Shown: positions 1 to 8,829 of the stretch, one piece after another
How the letters are laid out: each line of letters begins with the position of its first letter
Numbering within the stretch: the first letter of the stretch is position 1
Assembly (NCBI GenBank): GCA_019247845.1
Contig: JAFBAL010000020.1
Span: 1 to 38,995 of the forward strand
Source: Alphaproteobacteria bacterium
Lineage (GTDB): Bacteria; Pseudomonadota; Alphaproteobacteria; Micropepsales; Micropepsaceae
DNA length: 38,995 bases
Direction: 5' to 3'
Notes under the pieces: generated by a model
Database searches by the model: none
What the model saw: the letters and a program-made list of their open reading frames with translations, nothing else
Told to the model about the DNA's origin: nothing
Program-made: the position numbers and the translations under genes

Positions 1-2
1 TG

Positions 3-56
3 GCCTATGTCGAGGACATGCTGGAGGCCGGGCACCACAGGCATCATCCGGGGTGA
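3..56 (+). CDS. C-terminal end of an unidentified protein (5' truncated)
   Basis: The frame beginning at base 3 is open from the window edge and stops with TGA at 54-56. It gives 17 residues rich in Glu, Gly and His, ending HHRHHPG. The composition fits a genuine protein tail better than the other two frames, but the fragment is too short to name. It lies upstream of the hipBA promoter region. In many alphaproteobacteria prs precedes rplY, but this tail does not look like a Prs C-terminus. Confidence 0.3.
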   Translation, partial: AYVEDMLEAGHHRHHPG

Positions 57-77
57 TCTGGACGGCGCAGGTAAGGT

Positions 78-130
78 CCTATATATAGGTCCATAACAAA
101 TATAAAGCTTCATATATGGAGCCATATATG
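78..130. promoter_or_regulatory. Palindromic operator region of hipBA
   Basis: An AT-rich island sits in otherwise GC-rich DNA. It contains a perfect 12-bp palindrome CCTATATATAGG at 78-89 and two perfect 8-bp palindromes CATATATG at 111-118 and 123-130. The last two overlap the two candidate ATG codons of the HTH gene (116 and 128). HipB-type antitoxins repress their own operon by binding such palindromes, so these are the expected autorepression sites. A TATAAA at 101-106 could be a -10 element, but no convincing -35 is visible. Confidence 0.6.
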
Positions 131-460
131 CGCTCGGCCGTTTCCGACGTCCTGCCGCCCACCGTCAAGCGGTCTCTGGCCAAATTCGGCAACGACCTCG
201 CCACGGCGCGCCGCAAGCGCGGCCTCACCACCATTGCCGTGGCCGAGCGCATGGGGGTGGCCAAGAACACCTATCTGCGCGTGGAGAAAGGCGACGCCGG
301 GGTCGGCCTCGGCGTCTATGCCATGGCGTTGTTCGTGCTGGGCTTCGGCGATCCACTCACGACGCTTGTCGATGCGGGCCGCGACGATATCGGCCTGCTG
401 CTCGACGAAGAGCGCCTGCCGAAGCGTGTGCGCATGAAGAAGCCCAAGGCCGCGTCATGA
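116..460 (+). CDS. hipB: HipB-like XRE-family antitoxin/repressor
   Basis: This is a 114-residue protein with an XRE-type helix-turn-helix at about residues 28-75, including LATARRKRGLTTIAVAERMG followed by the recognition helix around KNTYLRVEKGD. It ends in a basic tail (KRVRMKKPKAAS). Its partner is the HipA kinase encoded immediately downstream with a 4-nt ATGA overlap (457-460). By family precedent it binds and neutralises HipA and represses the operon. The start is either ATG 116 or ATG 128; both lie inside palindromic candidate operators, so repressor binding could block transcription close to the start codons. The family call is strong. The exact partner specificity is inferred from adjacency. 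Confidence 0.82.
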   Translation: MEPYMRSAVSDVLPPTVKRSLAKFGNDLATARRKRGLTTIAVAERMGVAKNTYLRVEKGDAGVGLGVYAMALFVLGFGDPLTTLVDAGRDDIGLLLDEERLPKRVRMKKPKAAS

Positions 461-1737
461 AGCGCAGCATCGACGTCGTGCTGGGCGACGGGCCGCAGGT
501 CGGCACGCTTCGCCACGATCGGCAGGGGCGGCGCGAAAGCACGGCCTTCGAATATGCCTCGGGCTGGCTCGGCGACCGCGCGCGTTTCGCGCTCGGACCG
601 ACGCTGCCGCTTCAGCCGGGTGCGCAGTTCCATCGCAAATCGCAGGACGGCTCTGTTTTCCATCCGGCCATCGCGGACACCGAGCCCGACGGTTGGGGCA
701 AGCGTGTCATCCTGCGCGATCATGCCAGGCGCAGACAGGAGCTGCGCCGCCAGGGAACGGAGGGCGACGCGCCACCGCTGAACGCGCTCGATTTCTTGCT
801 TGCGGTAGACGATGCGAGCCGCGTCGGCGCCTTGCGCTTTCGCGACGACAACGGCGTGTTCAAGCGTGCGCAGGAAGAGGGGCGCAGATCCGCGCCGCCG
901 CTCATCGAGCTCGGCCATTTGCTCGGTGCGTCGCGCGCCATCGAGGCCAACAGGGAAACGGCGGCAGATTTGGCTTATCTGCGCGGCCGCGGCACGTCGC
1001 TCGGCGGGCTGCGCCCGAAATGCACTGTGATCGACGACGACGGCGCGCTTTCCATCGGCAAGTTTCCCAGCATTGCCGACGAACGCGCGGTCACCAAAGG
1101 AGAGGTGCTGGCGCTGACGCTCGCCCGACGCGCCGGCATCGACGCCGCCCAGGCACGGCTCGTCGACAGCGACGGCGCCGCGGTCGCGCTGATCCGACGC
1201 TTCGACCGGCGCGGCAACGGCGAGCGCGTGATGTACGTTTCGGCGGCAACCATGCTGGGCGTCGAAGCGGCCGAGCCCGAAGACCACACCTATACCCAGA
1301 TCGTGGACGCCATCCGCGTCCACAGCGCCGCCGCGCAGGCCGACATCGAAGAGCTGTGGCGGCGCATCGCTTTCACGATCCTGATCACCAATGTCGACGA
1401 TCACTTGCGCAATCACGGTTTCCTGCATGAGAACCGTGAGCTCTGGCGGCTGTCGCCCGCCTTCGACATCAACCCTTCGCCCGAACGGGTTCGCGAGATG
1501 AAGACCTGGGTTTCCGAGGACACGGGCCCCGAGATGACCGTCGCGGCGCTGATGTCAGTGACGCCTTATTTCCGTATCTCCCCGGCGCGTGCGAAGGAAA
1601 TACTGGCAGCGGTCCTGGGCGCGGTAGCGGATTGGCGCGGGACCGGCCGCAGGCTCGGCATGACCGATGCCGAGCTGGAGCCCTTCGCGGACGCCTTCGA
1701 GCATCCCGAACGGGAGGCGGCGCGCAGGCGGCTCTAG
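457..1737 (+). CDS. hipA: HipA-like serine/threonine kinase toxin
   Basis: This 426-residue protein has the HipA layout: an N-terminal subdomain to about residue 100 and a kinase core after it. Visible landmarks are the Gly/Ser loop GRGTSLGGLRP (178-188), equivalent to the loop holding the autophosphorylated Ser of E. coli HipA; a candidate ATP lysine in SIGKFPS (K202); the catalytic motif NVDDHLRN (312-319, catalytic Asp 314); and the metal-binding AFDINP (Asp 337). All key residues appear intact, so an active toxin is expected. Family members phosphorylate translation factors such as GltX; the target here is unknown. Length is normal for the family. It is translationally coupled to the antitoxin gene, and a short non-coding gap separates it from the ribosomal gene downstream. 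Confidence 0.88.
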   Translation: MKRSIDVVLGDGPQVGTLRHDRQGRRESTAFEYASGWLGDRARFALGPTLPLQPGAQFHRKSQDGSVFHPAIADTEPDGWGKRVILRDHARRRQELRRQGTEGDAPPLNALDFLLAVDDASRVGALRFRDDNGVFKRAQEEGRRSAPPLIELGHLLGASRAIEANRETAADLAYLRGRGTSLGGLRPKCTVIDDDGALSIGKFPSIADERAVTKGEVLALTLARRAGIDAAQARLVDSDGAAVALIRRFDRRGNGERVMYVSAATMLGVEAAEPEDHTYTQIVDAIRVHSAAAQADIEELWRRIAFTILITNVDDHLRNHGFLHENRELWRLSPAFDINPSPERVREMKTWVSEDTGPEMTVAALMSVTPYFRISPARAKEILAAVLGAVADWRGTGRRLGMTDAELEPFADAFEHPEREAARRRL

Positions 1738-1933
1738 GGCCAGGCGGCCGGCCCCCGGGCTGAGCCTCTCAGACTCCCGGCTCCGCCAAGGCTCCGCCAA
1801 GGCAGGTGCGTCTTTCGGGCACGCCGGAGCTTTTGCGGAGGCGGCCGGTTGCGCTCCCCCGTCCCATCCGCTAAAAGCCCCGCTTTCCCTGTCCCGACCG
1901 GACGAAAAAGGGCGAAAACCCAAGGATTTTGCC
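1738..1933. other. Intergenic region between hipA and rplY
   Basis: This is a 196-bp GC-rich spacer with no convincing gene. It contains a perfect tandem duplication of 11 bp (1779-1800) and a Shine-Dalgarno-like AAGGA about 8 nt before the rplY ATG. The rplY promoter should lie here, but no clear -35/-10 pair could be assigned. The rplY frame stays open back to 1667, but that extension runs over the end of hipA and is Arg/Pro/Ala-rich shadow sequence. Confidence 0.5.
1779..1800. repeat. 11-bp perfect tandem direct repeat
   Basis: GGCTCCGCCAA occurs twice head-to-tail (1779-1789 and 1790-1800) in the hipA-rplY spacer. It is most simply a slippage duplication. No function is evident. Confidence 0.7.
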
Positions 1934-2644
1934 ATGCGCCAGATGCAGGAATTGAACGCCGAACCGCGTCCGGGTACCGGCAAGGGCCCCTCCTACCAGA
2001 CCCGCAAGGGCGGCCGCATCCCGGCCGTCGTCTATGGCGGCGCCGACGCGCCCGAGAACGTCTCGGTCGACGGCCACACGCTGGGCCTGCATGTCGGCCA
2101 GGGCGGCTTCCTGACGACCCTGTTCATGCTGGACGTCGGCGGCAAGAAGCAGCGCGTCATCCCGCGCCAGGTGCAGCTCGACCCGGTCAGCGACCGCCCC
2201 GTCCATGTCGATTTCATGCGGCTGGCCCCGGGCGCCAAGATCAAGCTGGAGATCCCGGTCCGCTTCAAGGGCCATGAGAACTCGCCGGGCCTGAAGCGCG
2301 GCGGCGTGCTCAACATCGTGCGCCACGAGATCGAGATGCTGCTCGACGCCGACCACATCCCCGATTACCTCGAGGGCGACCTGTCGGGCCTCGACATCCA
2401 CGGCACCCTGCACTTCAACGACTTCAAGCTGCCGGAAGGCGCCAAGACCACGATCCGCGAGGAGAACTTCACCGTCGCCTCGATCGTGGCGCCGACCAGC
2501 GTGATCGAAGAGCAGAAGGCCGCCGCCGCGGCCGCCGCCGCCGCCGCGTCCGCCCCGGCCGCCGAGGAAGGTGCCGCGCCTGCCGAAGGTGCGGCCGCTC
2601 CGGCCGCCGGCGCCGCGCCCGCGAAGGCTCCGGAGAAGAAGTAA
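1934..2644 (+). CDS. rplY: 50S ribosomal protein L25/CTC family
   Basis: This 236-residue CTC/TL5-type L25 binds 5S rRNA in the large subunit. The N-terminal L25 beta-barrel (about 5-95) shows RKGGRIPAVVYGG and the RQVQLDPVSDRPVHVDFMR segment. The C-terminal TL5 domain runs from about 100 to 185, with IRHEIEMLLD-like and LEGDLSGLDIHGTLHFND features. A tail of about 40 residues made almost only of Ala, Pro, Glu and Gly follows, as is common in alphaproteobacterial L25. ATG 1934 was chosen because it begins the conserved domain and has AAGGA just upstream. pth follows 30 nt downstream, the classical gene order. Confidence 0.95.
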   Translation: MRQMQELNAEPRPGTGKGPSYQTRKGGRIPAVVYGGADAPENVSVDGHTLGLHVGQGGFLTTLFMLDVGGKKQRVIPRQVQLDPVSDRPVHVDFMRLAPGAKIKLEIPVRFKGHENSPGLKRGGVLNIVRHEIEMLLDADHIPDYLEGDLSGLDIHGTLHFNDFKLPEGAKTTIREENFTVASIVAPTSVIEEQKAAAAAAAAAASAPAAEEGAAPAEGAAAPAAGAAPAKAPEKK

Positions 2645-2674
2645 TCCTTCGGGGTTCGTCCCCAGGGCCGGACC

Positions 2675-3292
2675 ATGTCGGACACGCCGCTTCTCATCGC
2701 CGGTCTCGGGAACCCGGGCGCCGAATACGCGCGGCACCGCCACAATGCCGGCTTCATGGCGGTCGACACCATCCATGCGAGCTACGACTTCGCCCCCTGG
2801 CGCTCGCGCTTTCAAGGAGCGCTGAGCGAAGGCGTGCTCGGGCGCCGCAAGACCTATCTGCTCAAGCCCGCGACCTACATGAACGAGAGCGGCCAGTCGA
2901 TCGGGCCGGCGATGCGCTTCTTCAAGCTGCCGCTCAGCGCCCTCGTCGTCATGCATGACGAGATCGACCTGGCGGCGGCGAAGCTGAAGGTCAAGACCGG
3001 CGGCGGCGACGCGGGCAACAACGGCGCGCGCTCGATCACCGCGACGCTCGGTCCCGACTATCGCCGCGTGCGCATCGGCATCGGCCATCCCGGCGAGAAG
3101 CATCGCGTGCACGGCCATGTGCTGGGCAACTTCTCCAAGCAGGACGAGGAATGGCTGGTGCCGCTGCTCGGCGCCATCGCCGACGCCGCCCCGTTGCTGG
3201 CCAAGGACGACGACGTGGGTTTCATGAACAAGGTGGCGCTGCTCACCCAGCCCCCCAAGCCGAAGAAGAAAGACACATCCGATGGGCTTTAA
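2675..3292 (+). CDS. pth: Peptidyl-tRNA hydrolase
   Basis: This 205-residue Pth cleaves the ester bond of peptidyl-tRNAs dropped from ribosomes and so recycles tRNA. All active-site residues are visible: Asn13 in LGNPGAEY, catalytic His23 in RHRHNAGF, Asn70 in PATYMNESG, Asp95 in MHDEIDL and Asn116 in GGDAGNNGAR. A short Lys-rich tail (PPKPKKKDT) extends beyond the usual core. The gene lies between rplY and ychF and overlaps ychF by 11 nt (3282-3292), so the two are probably co-translated. Confidence 0.96.
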   Translation: MSDTPLLIAGLGNPGAEYARHRHNAGFMAVDTIHASYDFAPWRSRFQGALSEGVLGRRKTYLLKPATYMNESGQSIGPAMRFFKLPLSALVVMHDEIDLAAAKLKVKTGGGDAGNNGARSITATLGPDYRRVRIGIGHPGEKHRVHGHVLGNFSKQDEEWLVPLLGAIADAAPLLAKDDDVGFMNKVALLTQPPKPKKKDTSDGL

Positions 3293-4379
3293 GTGCGGCA
3301 TCGTGGGGCTTCCCAATGTCGGCAAGTCGACGCTGTTCAATGCGCTGACCCAGACCGCGGCGGCGCAGGCCGCGAACTATCCGTTCTGCACCATCGAGCC
3401 CAACGTCGGCGACGTGGCGGTGCCCGACCCGCGCCTCGAAAAGCTCGCGGCGATCGCCAGATCGGCCGAGATCATCCCCACCCGCATCACCTTCGTCGAC
3501 ATCGCAGGCCTGGTGCGCGGCGCCTCGAAAGGCGAAGGCCTGGGCAACCAGTTCCTCGCCAATATCCGCGAGGTCGACGCCATCGCGCATGTGCTTCGCT
3601 GCTTCGAGGACGACGACATCACCCATGTCGAGGGCAAGATCGATCCCGTGGGCGACGCCGAGACGGTCGAGACCGAGCTGATGCTGGCCGACCTCGAGAG
3701 CCTGGAGCGCCGCGCCACGCCGATCGAGAAGAAGGCCAAGTCGGGCGACAAGGAATCGAAGGAAGCCTTCGCGCTGATGTCGAAGGCGCTGGTCCTGCTG
3801 CGCGACGGCAAGCCGGCGCGGCTCGCGGAGCTCAGCAACGAAGAGCGCGGCCCCTATTCGCAGCTCGGCCTGATGACCGCCAAGCCCGTGCTCTATGTCT
3901 GCAACGTCGAGGAAGGGGCGGCCGCGACGGGGAACGAATATTCCAAAGCCGTGGAAGAGATGGCCAAGAGGCAGGGCGCGGGCTGGGTGGTGATCTCGGC
4001 GCGCATCGAAGAGGAAGTCGCCCAGCTCGCCGCCGAGGAGCGTGCCGATTTCCTGGGAAGCATCGGGCTGGAAGAGCCGGGCCTGAACCGGCTGATCCGC
4101 GCGGGCTACGACCTGCTCGGCCTCATCACCTTCTTCACCGCGGGGCCGAAGGAAGCACGCGCCTGGACGGTGACCAAAGGCTCGCGCGCGCCGCAGGGTG
4201 CGGGCGTCATCCATACCGACTTCGAAAAGGGCTTCATCCGCGCCGAGACGATCGCCTATGGGGACTACGTCGCGGGCAACGGCGAGGCGGGCGCGCGCGA
4301 CGCCGGCAAGTTCCGCCTGGAAGGCAAGGACTATGTCGTGCAGGATGGCGACGTGATGCATTTCAGGTTCGCGACATGA
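3282..4379 (+). CDS. ychF: Ribosome-binding ATPase YchF (OLA1 family)
   Basis: This 365-residue Obg-like P-loop NTPase has Walker A GLPNVGKST (9-17), the switch region NVGDVAVPD, and DIAGLVRGAS as the Walker B/G3 stretch. The G4 position reads CNVEEG instead of NKxD, which in this family shifts preference from GTP to ATP. The C-terminal TGS domain covers about 280-363, ending in KDYVVQDGDVMHFRF. It acts at the ribosome, and the pth-ychF pair is conserved in proteobacteria. Its stop overlaps the next start as ATGA (4376-4379). Confidence 0.95.
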   Translation: MGFKCGIVGLPNVGKSTLFNALTQTAAAQAANYPFCTIEPNVGDVAVPDPRLEKLAAIARSAEIIPTRITFVDIAGLVRGASKGEGLGNQFLANIREVDAIAHVLRCFEDDDITHVEGKIDPVGDAETVETELMLADLESLERRATPIEKKAKSGDKESKEAFALMSKALVLLRDGKPARLAELSNEERGPYSQLGLMTAKPVLYVCNVEEGAAATGNEYSKAVEEMAKRQGAGWVVISARIEEEVAQLAAEERADFLGSIGLEEPGLNRLIRAGYDLLGLITFFTAGPKEARAWTVTKGSRAPQGAGVIHTDFEKGFIRAETIAYGDYVAGNGEAGARDAGKFRLEGKDYVVQDGDVMHFRFAT

Positions 4380-4759
4380 GACGTCTCGCGCTCGCCCTTG
4401 CGGCCACGCTCGCCTGCGCCGTCCCGCTTTACGCGGCTCCGGCCCCGCAAGACCCGATGGACGAGCTCACCGGCGATCCCAATTCGCCGCAACTCCATCT
4501 CATCCCGCCGGGCGCGCACGAGCCCATGATCGAGGAGAGCGACGGCACGATCCTGGTCGGCTTCACGACCGATTGGCCCAGGGAGAAGGTCGAAGCCTTC
4601 CTCAAGGCCGAGCTGAAGAAAGAAGGCTGGCATATCGCCATAACGACCGAGCTTCCCGGCGGGGCCATCTACAATCTGGAAGGCTCCGATCCCGACGGCG
4701 GCTCCATCACGCTCAGCATCGAGAAGCCGCGCATCCGCATCCTGCTGAGCCTCGGTTGA
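4376..4759 (+). CDS. Small exported protein of unknown function
   Basis: This is a 127-residue protein starting at ATG 4376, overlapping the ychF stop. Residues 1-20 form a clear signal peptide (basic MRR, hydrophobic core, cleavage expected near LYAAPA), so the mature protein of about 105 residues should be periplasmic. The mature part has one alpha/beta-looking domain with TILVGFTTDWPREKVEAFL, then KKEGWHI and SIEKPRIRILLSL. That pattern recalls small domains that compare a bound lipid or peptide, but no family is recognised. It ends in a TTGA overlap with the first MaoC gene, so it is embedded in the same transcript. Function unknown. Confidence 0.75.
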   Translation: MRRLALALAATLACAVPLYAAPAPQDPMDELTGDPNSPQLHLIPPGAHEPMIEESDGTILVGFTTDWPREKVEAFLKAELKKEGWHIAITTELPGGAIYNLEGSDPDGGSITLSIEKPRIRILLSLG

Positions 4760-5199
4760 GCGGCCCGTTGCACTTCGAGGACTTCCATCTCGGACGCAGG
4801 TTCGACGGCGGTCCCTATGCCGTCACCAGGGACGAGATCGTCGAATTCGCGGCCGAGTTCGACGCCCAGCCGCATCATCTCGACGAAGAGGCGGCGAAGC
4901 GTTCGATCCTGGGCGGGCTCGCGGCGTCGGGCTGGCATACCTGCGCGATGACGATGCGGATGTTCGCGGACGCGCTGATGCCGCTGGCGGACGCGCGCGG
5001 CGGCATCGGCTCGCCCGAAGGCCGCTGGATGAAGCCGGTGCGCCCCGGCGACGTGCTGCGCATCGAGGCCGAGGTGGTCGACCTCAAGCCCTCCGCCTCC
5101 AGGCCGCACGGCTTCGTCACCTTCGCCTGCAAGGTGTTCAGCCAGCGCGAACAGGTGGCGCTGATCTTGATGACTCCCGTCATCGGGATGCGCAGCTGA
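4756..5199 (+). CDS. MaoC-like (R)-hydratase/dehydratase, copy 1
   Basis: This 147-residue single hotdog-fold protein opens with PLHFEDFHLGRRF, typical of MaoC-like dehydratases. It carries the hydratase signature DAQPHHLD (Asp and His as the catalytic pair) followed by GGLAASGWHT. A second block, WMKPVRPGDVLRIEAEV, is also standard for the family. These enzymes hydrate or dehydrate enoyl-thioesters or related mesaconyl-type substrates; the substrate is not readable from sequence. TTG 4756 is taken as the start because it overlaps the upstream stop (TTGA) and gives the normal domain N-terminus; TTG 4768 is the alternative. It is paired with a paralogue that starts in its own stop codon. Confidence 0.82.
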   Translation: MSGPLHFEDFHLGRRFDGGPYAVTRDEIVEFAAEFDAQPHHLDEEAAKRSILGGLAASGWHTCAMTMRMFADALMPLADARGGIGSPEGRWMKPVRPGDVLRIEAEVVDLKPSASRPHGFVTFACKVFSQREQVALILMTPVIGMRS

Positions 5200-5657
5200 T
5201 GTATTGGGAAGACGTCGCCGCGGGCACGCGCCGCGAGCTCGGCTCGTACACCTTCACGCAAGACGAGATCGTCCGCTTCGCCAGGAAATACGACCCGCAG
5301 CCGTTCCATGTCGATCCCGAGGCGGCGCAACGCTCGATCTTCGGCGGCATCGTCGCCAGCGGCTGGCACACCGCCGCCATCTGGATGAAGCTCGCCATCG
5401 CCGACCGCCAGAAGCCGGGCAATGCCTCGCCGCTGATGCGCGCCGGCGTGTCGCCCGGATACCAGGACATGCGCTGGCTGAAGCCGGTGCGGCCGGGCAC
5501 GCGGCTTACCTATTCGTCCGAGGTCGTCGGCAAGACGGAGCTCAAGTCGCGCCGCGACGTCGCCATCGTGCTCACCTTGAACGAGGCGCGCGACGACGCG
5601 GGCGAACTTTTCTTCAGCTTCATCGGCAAAGGTCTGGTACAGAGAAGGCCGCGATAA
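5199..5657 (+). CDS. MaoC-like (R)-hydratase/dehydratase, copy 2
   Basis: This 152-residue paralogue of the preceding gene starts within its stop codon (TGATG at 5197-5201). It has the hydratase signature YDPQPFHVDPEAA, then GGIVASGWHT and MRWLKPVRPGTRLTYSSEV. Both copies keep the Asp/His pair, so both are likely active. Close pairing suggests a heterodimer or pseudo-double-hotdog arrangement, as seen for other tandem MaoC proteins. That is inference. The dienelactone hydrolase gene follows 13 nt later. Confidence 0.84.
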   Translation: MYWEDVAAGTRRELGSYTFTQDEIVRFARKYDPQPFHVDPEAAQRSIFGGIVASGWHTAAIWMKLAIADRQKPGNASPLMRAGVSPGYQDMRWLKPVRPGTRLTYSSEVVGKTELKSRRDVAIVLTLNEARDDAGELFFSFIGKGLVQRRPR

Positions 5658-5670
5658 CGGAGAGACGGTC

Positions 5671-6366
5671 ATGGCCGGCACGATGACGAAGATGCGGATG
5701 AGCGACGGCGCCGAGATCGGCGTCTATCACGTCGCGCCCAAGGGCGAGCGGCGCGGCGGGCTGGTCGTGATACAGGAGATTTTCGGCGTCAACGCGCATA
5801 TCCGCGAGGTGTGCGAAGGCTATGCCGCGGACGGCTACGAGGTGCTCTCGCCCGCGCTCTACGACCGCGAGGCGCCGGGCTTCGAGACCGGCTATGCGCC
5901 GGACGACATCCAGAAGGCGATAAAGATCGCGCGCGGCGAGCATCCGTTCGAGCTGTCGATCAAGGACGCGCTGACCTGCATCGACGCGCTGAACGAGCAC
6001 GACAAGGGCGGGGGCAACGGCAAGGTGTTCATCACCGGCTATTGCTACGGCGGCACGGTGACCTGGGCGGCGGCCTGCGCCAGCGGCAACCTCGCCGCGG
6101 CGTCGGGCTATTACGGCGGCCAGATCGCGCTGATGAACGACCGCAACCCGAAGTGCCCGACGATGCTGCATTTCGGCGAGACCGACCACGGCATCCCGAT
6201 GAGCGACGTGGAGAAGATCAAGGCCGCGCATCCCGACGTGCAGGTCTTCGTCTATCCGGGCGTCGGCCACGGCTTCAACTGCAACTACCGCCCCGACTTC
6301 GACGAGGCCGCGGCGAAGCTGGCGAGGCAGCGCACGCTCGAGCTGTTCCGGGCGAACGGGGGTTGA
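5671..6366 (+). CDS. Dienelactone hydrolase family protein
   Basis: This 231-residue alpha/beta hydrolase has the DLH-type catalytic set: nucleophile Cys125 in GYCYGGTV, Asp172 in GETDHGIP and His200 in GVGHGFN, plus the Glu36 of QEIFGVN that orients the cysteine. Family members open lactones such as carboxymethylenebutenolide, or act as general carboxyl-ester hydrolases; no chlorocatechol genes are nearby, so a specific dienelactone role is not supported. It is probably cytoplasmic. Its stop codon overlaps a TTG that begins the next, frameshifted gene. Confidence 0.88.
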   Translation: MAGTMTKMRMSDGAEIGVYHVAPKGERRGGLVVIQEIFGVNAHIREVCEGYAADGYEVLSPALYDREAPGFETGYAPDDIQKAIKIARGEHPFELSIKDALTCIDALNEHDKGGGNGKVFITGYCYGGTVTWAAACASGNLAAASGYYGGQIALMNDRNPKCPTMLHFGETDHGIPMSDVEKIKAAHPDVQVFVYPGVGHGFNCNYRPDFDEAAAKLARQRTLELFRANGG

Positions 6367-6828
6367 TCGTCCGCTACAGCATGCAGCGAGGCGAGATCTG
6401 GCGCTGGTATTGGAAGCGCTGGCGGGAGGGGGCTTTGGCGCCAGTGGATGGCGGGCGGCGCCGTGGTGTACGGTGCGGCGCTTTTGTTGCGCTATGACAG
6501 CGCTTACATGCTTGCTCCGTCCGATTTCATGAACGCCTTGCCGGGCCCCTTCGTGCTTTGGACGTTCTTCGCACTGTACCCGCAGGCGCGCTTCAAACCC
6601 GAAGAACGCAGGCTGGAAATCGGCTCCGGCGGCATCGACACCGAAATCCGCGGCATGCACAAGCATTACGATTGGCGCGACATCTCCGCCATCGTCTCCG
6701 AGTACGGCATCATCGAGGTCAGGACGCAAACCGGCAACGCGTTCCTGGTGCCCGAGCGCGCGTTCGAAAGCGCACATCAGCGCGACGAATTCCTTCAGCA
6801 GGCGCGGACGTGGTCCGCGCCTACCTGA
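6363..6828 (+). pseudogene. YcxB-like membrane protein, interrupted by a +1 frameshift
   Basis: Two adjacent frames together encode one protein. Frame A runs from TTG 6363 (TTGA overlap with the hydrolase stop) as LIVRYSMQRGEIWRWYWKRW and would stop at 6502-6504. Frame B carries GLWRQWMAGG, two hydrophobic stretches (AVVYGAALL and PFVLWTFFAL) and a soluble part ending at 6828. The switch falls in a run of five G (6428-6432). Removing one G joins the frames into an uninterrupted 154-residue protein of YcxB-like layout (two N-terminal membrane segments, then a PH-like domain with DTEIRGMHKHYDWRDIS). The C-terminal part alone could start at ATG 6448. This could be a sequencing error, a true pseudogene or phase-variable slippage. 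The 3' end overlaps the convergent aldolase gene by 8 nt. Confidence 0.7.
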
Positions 6829-8829
6829 GCGCCGCCTCGATGTTCCCGCCGTCGACGGTGATGACCGCGGCGGTCGTCTTCTCGGCATGGGCGAGGTAGA
6901 CGAAAGCCTCGGCGACTTCGCTGGCATAGACTTCGCGGCCGAGCAGGTTGCCGCTCATGTACTGGTCCTCGCTCACGCCGCGCGCCTTGGACCGTGCGGC
7001 CACCATTTCATCCGTGAGCAGGCCCGAGCGGATGCGGTCGGCATTGACGGCATTGGCGCGGATGCCGTCCTTGCCGTGGTCGAGCGCGTATTGGCGCACC
7101 AGGAACAGGGTCGCGGCCTTCGGCAGCCCGTAGGGCCCGAAATCCTTGCCCGGGTTCACGGCCTGCTTGCTGGTGTTGAACAGCAGGCAGCCATAGGTGC
7201 CCTGCGCGCGCATGATGCGGACCGCCGCCTGCGCGACCGACTGGTGCGCGAAGAAGTTGAGCTCGAACGACTTGCGCAGCACCTCGTCCTCGACCGCGCC
7301 GATGTTGCCCTGCCACGCGGCGCCGGCGTTGGAGACGACGATGTCGACTCCGCCGAAGGCCTCGACCACCTTGTCGAAGGCGGCGCGCACGGCGGCCGGA
7401 TCGGTCACGTCGCACTGGATGGCGAGCGCGTGCTTGTGCACGGCCTTCGCGGCCTTGACCGCCATGTCGTGGTCGCGGTCGAGGATCGCGACCTCCGCGC
7501 CCTCCGCGGCCATCGCCTTGGCCGTCGCGGCGCCAATCCCGGAGCCGCCGCCGGTTATGACGCAGACCTGGCGGCTCAACGCCTTCTCGTTCGACTTGCC
7601 GAGCTTGGCCTGCTCCAGCGACCAGTATTCGACGTCGAACATATGGGCTTCGGAGATGCAGCGGTATTGGCCGATCGCCTCGGCGTCGGTGATCACCTCG
7701 ACCGTGTTCTCGGCGATGTCGGCGGCGATGGCGGCGTCCTTGGCCGTGGCGCCGAGCCCGAACAGGCCCACGCCCGGCACCAGCACCACGCGCGGCAGCG
7801 GATCGAGCTCTTTCTTCCTCGGCTCCGCGCGCGCGTTGTTGCGCGCGAAATAGTCGTGATAGCGCGCGACGAAAGCGTCGACGGCTTCGCGCACGCCAGC
7901 TTTCCAGTCGTCGAGCTTGTGCGCATCCGGCGCGGGCACGATGAGCGGCCAGTTCTTGGTGCGGATGGTATGGTCGGGCGTCACCACGCCTTGGCCGGCA
8001 TAGCGCGCAAGCTCGGCGCCGTTCACGTAGTCGAGGATCGCGGGCGAGGTGCGGAAGCACAGGATCTGGCGCTTGACCGTGCCGGCCATCGCGTTGCGCT
8101 CCAGCGCCACCGCGCCGCGCAGGATCGGCGCGATGTCGGCGACGCGCGCGACATGCTTCGGCAGCGCCGCCTGCGCGCGCGGCTTGCGCTGGCGCGACAG
8201 GCGGTCCTCCGCCATCGTCACGAACTCGATCATGCGCTCGTAAGCCTGCTTGGCGCTGTCGCCGACCGTGAAGATGCCGTGCTGCAAAAGCACCAGGCCC
8301 TCGACCTTCGGATCGCGGTCGAAGACGTCGGCGACCGACTTGGCCAGCGCGAAGCCCGGGATGGTGTAGGGCACGTAAGCCACGCGGTCGCCATAGACCT
8401 CGCGCACCACCGCCTCGCCGCCGGGCTGGTCGGTCAGCGCCAGGACCGCGGTCGAATGGGTGTGGTCGATGAACTTGTGCGGCAGGAAGGCGTGCAGCAG
8501 CGTCTCGACCGACGGGTTCGGCGCGGTGGAATCCAGCAGGTTGATGCGCTGCCGGCGCAGCTCGGCCAGCCTCACGGCCGGCAGGCCCGCGGGCTCGATA
8601 TTGCCCATGTCCCAGCCCGAGCCCTTGACGCAGATGACTTCGACGTCCTCGCCCAGCATGTCCTTCGCGCCGGTCTTGACCGAGGTATTGCCGCCGCCAT
8701 GCAGCACCAGCCTGGGATCGGAGCCCAGCAGCCGCGTCGTATAGGTGCGCAGCGCCAGGTCTTCGTTCACGCCCTGAGCGGCGTAGCGACCCACAAAATC
8801 TTGTGCCTCGGAGTCAGACCAACGCGACA

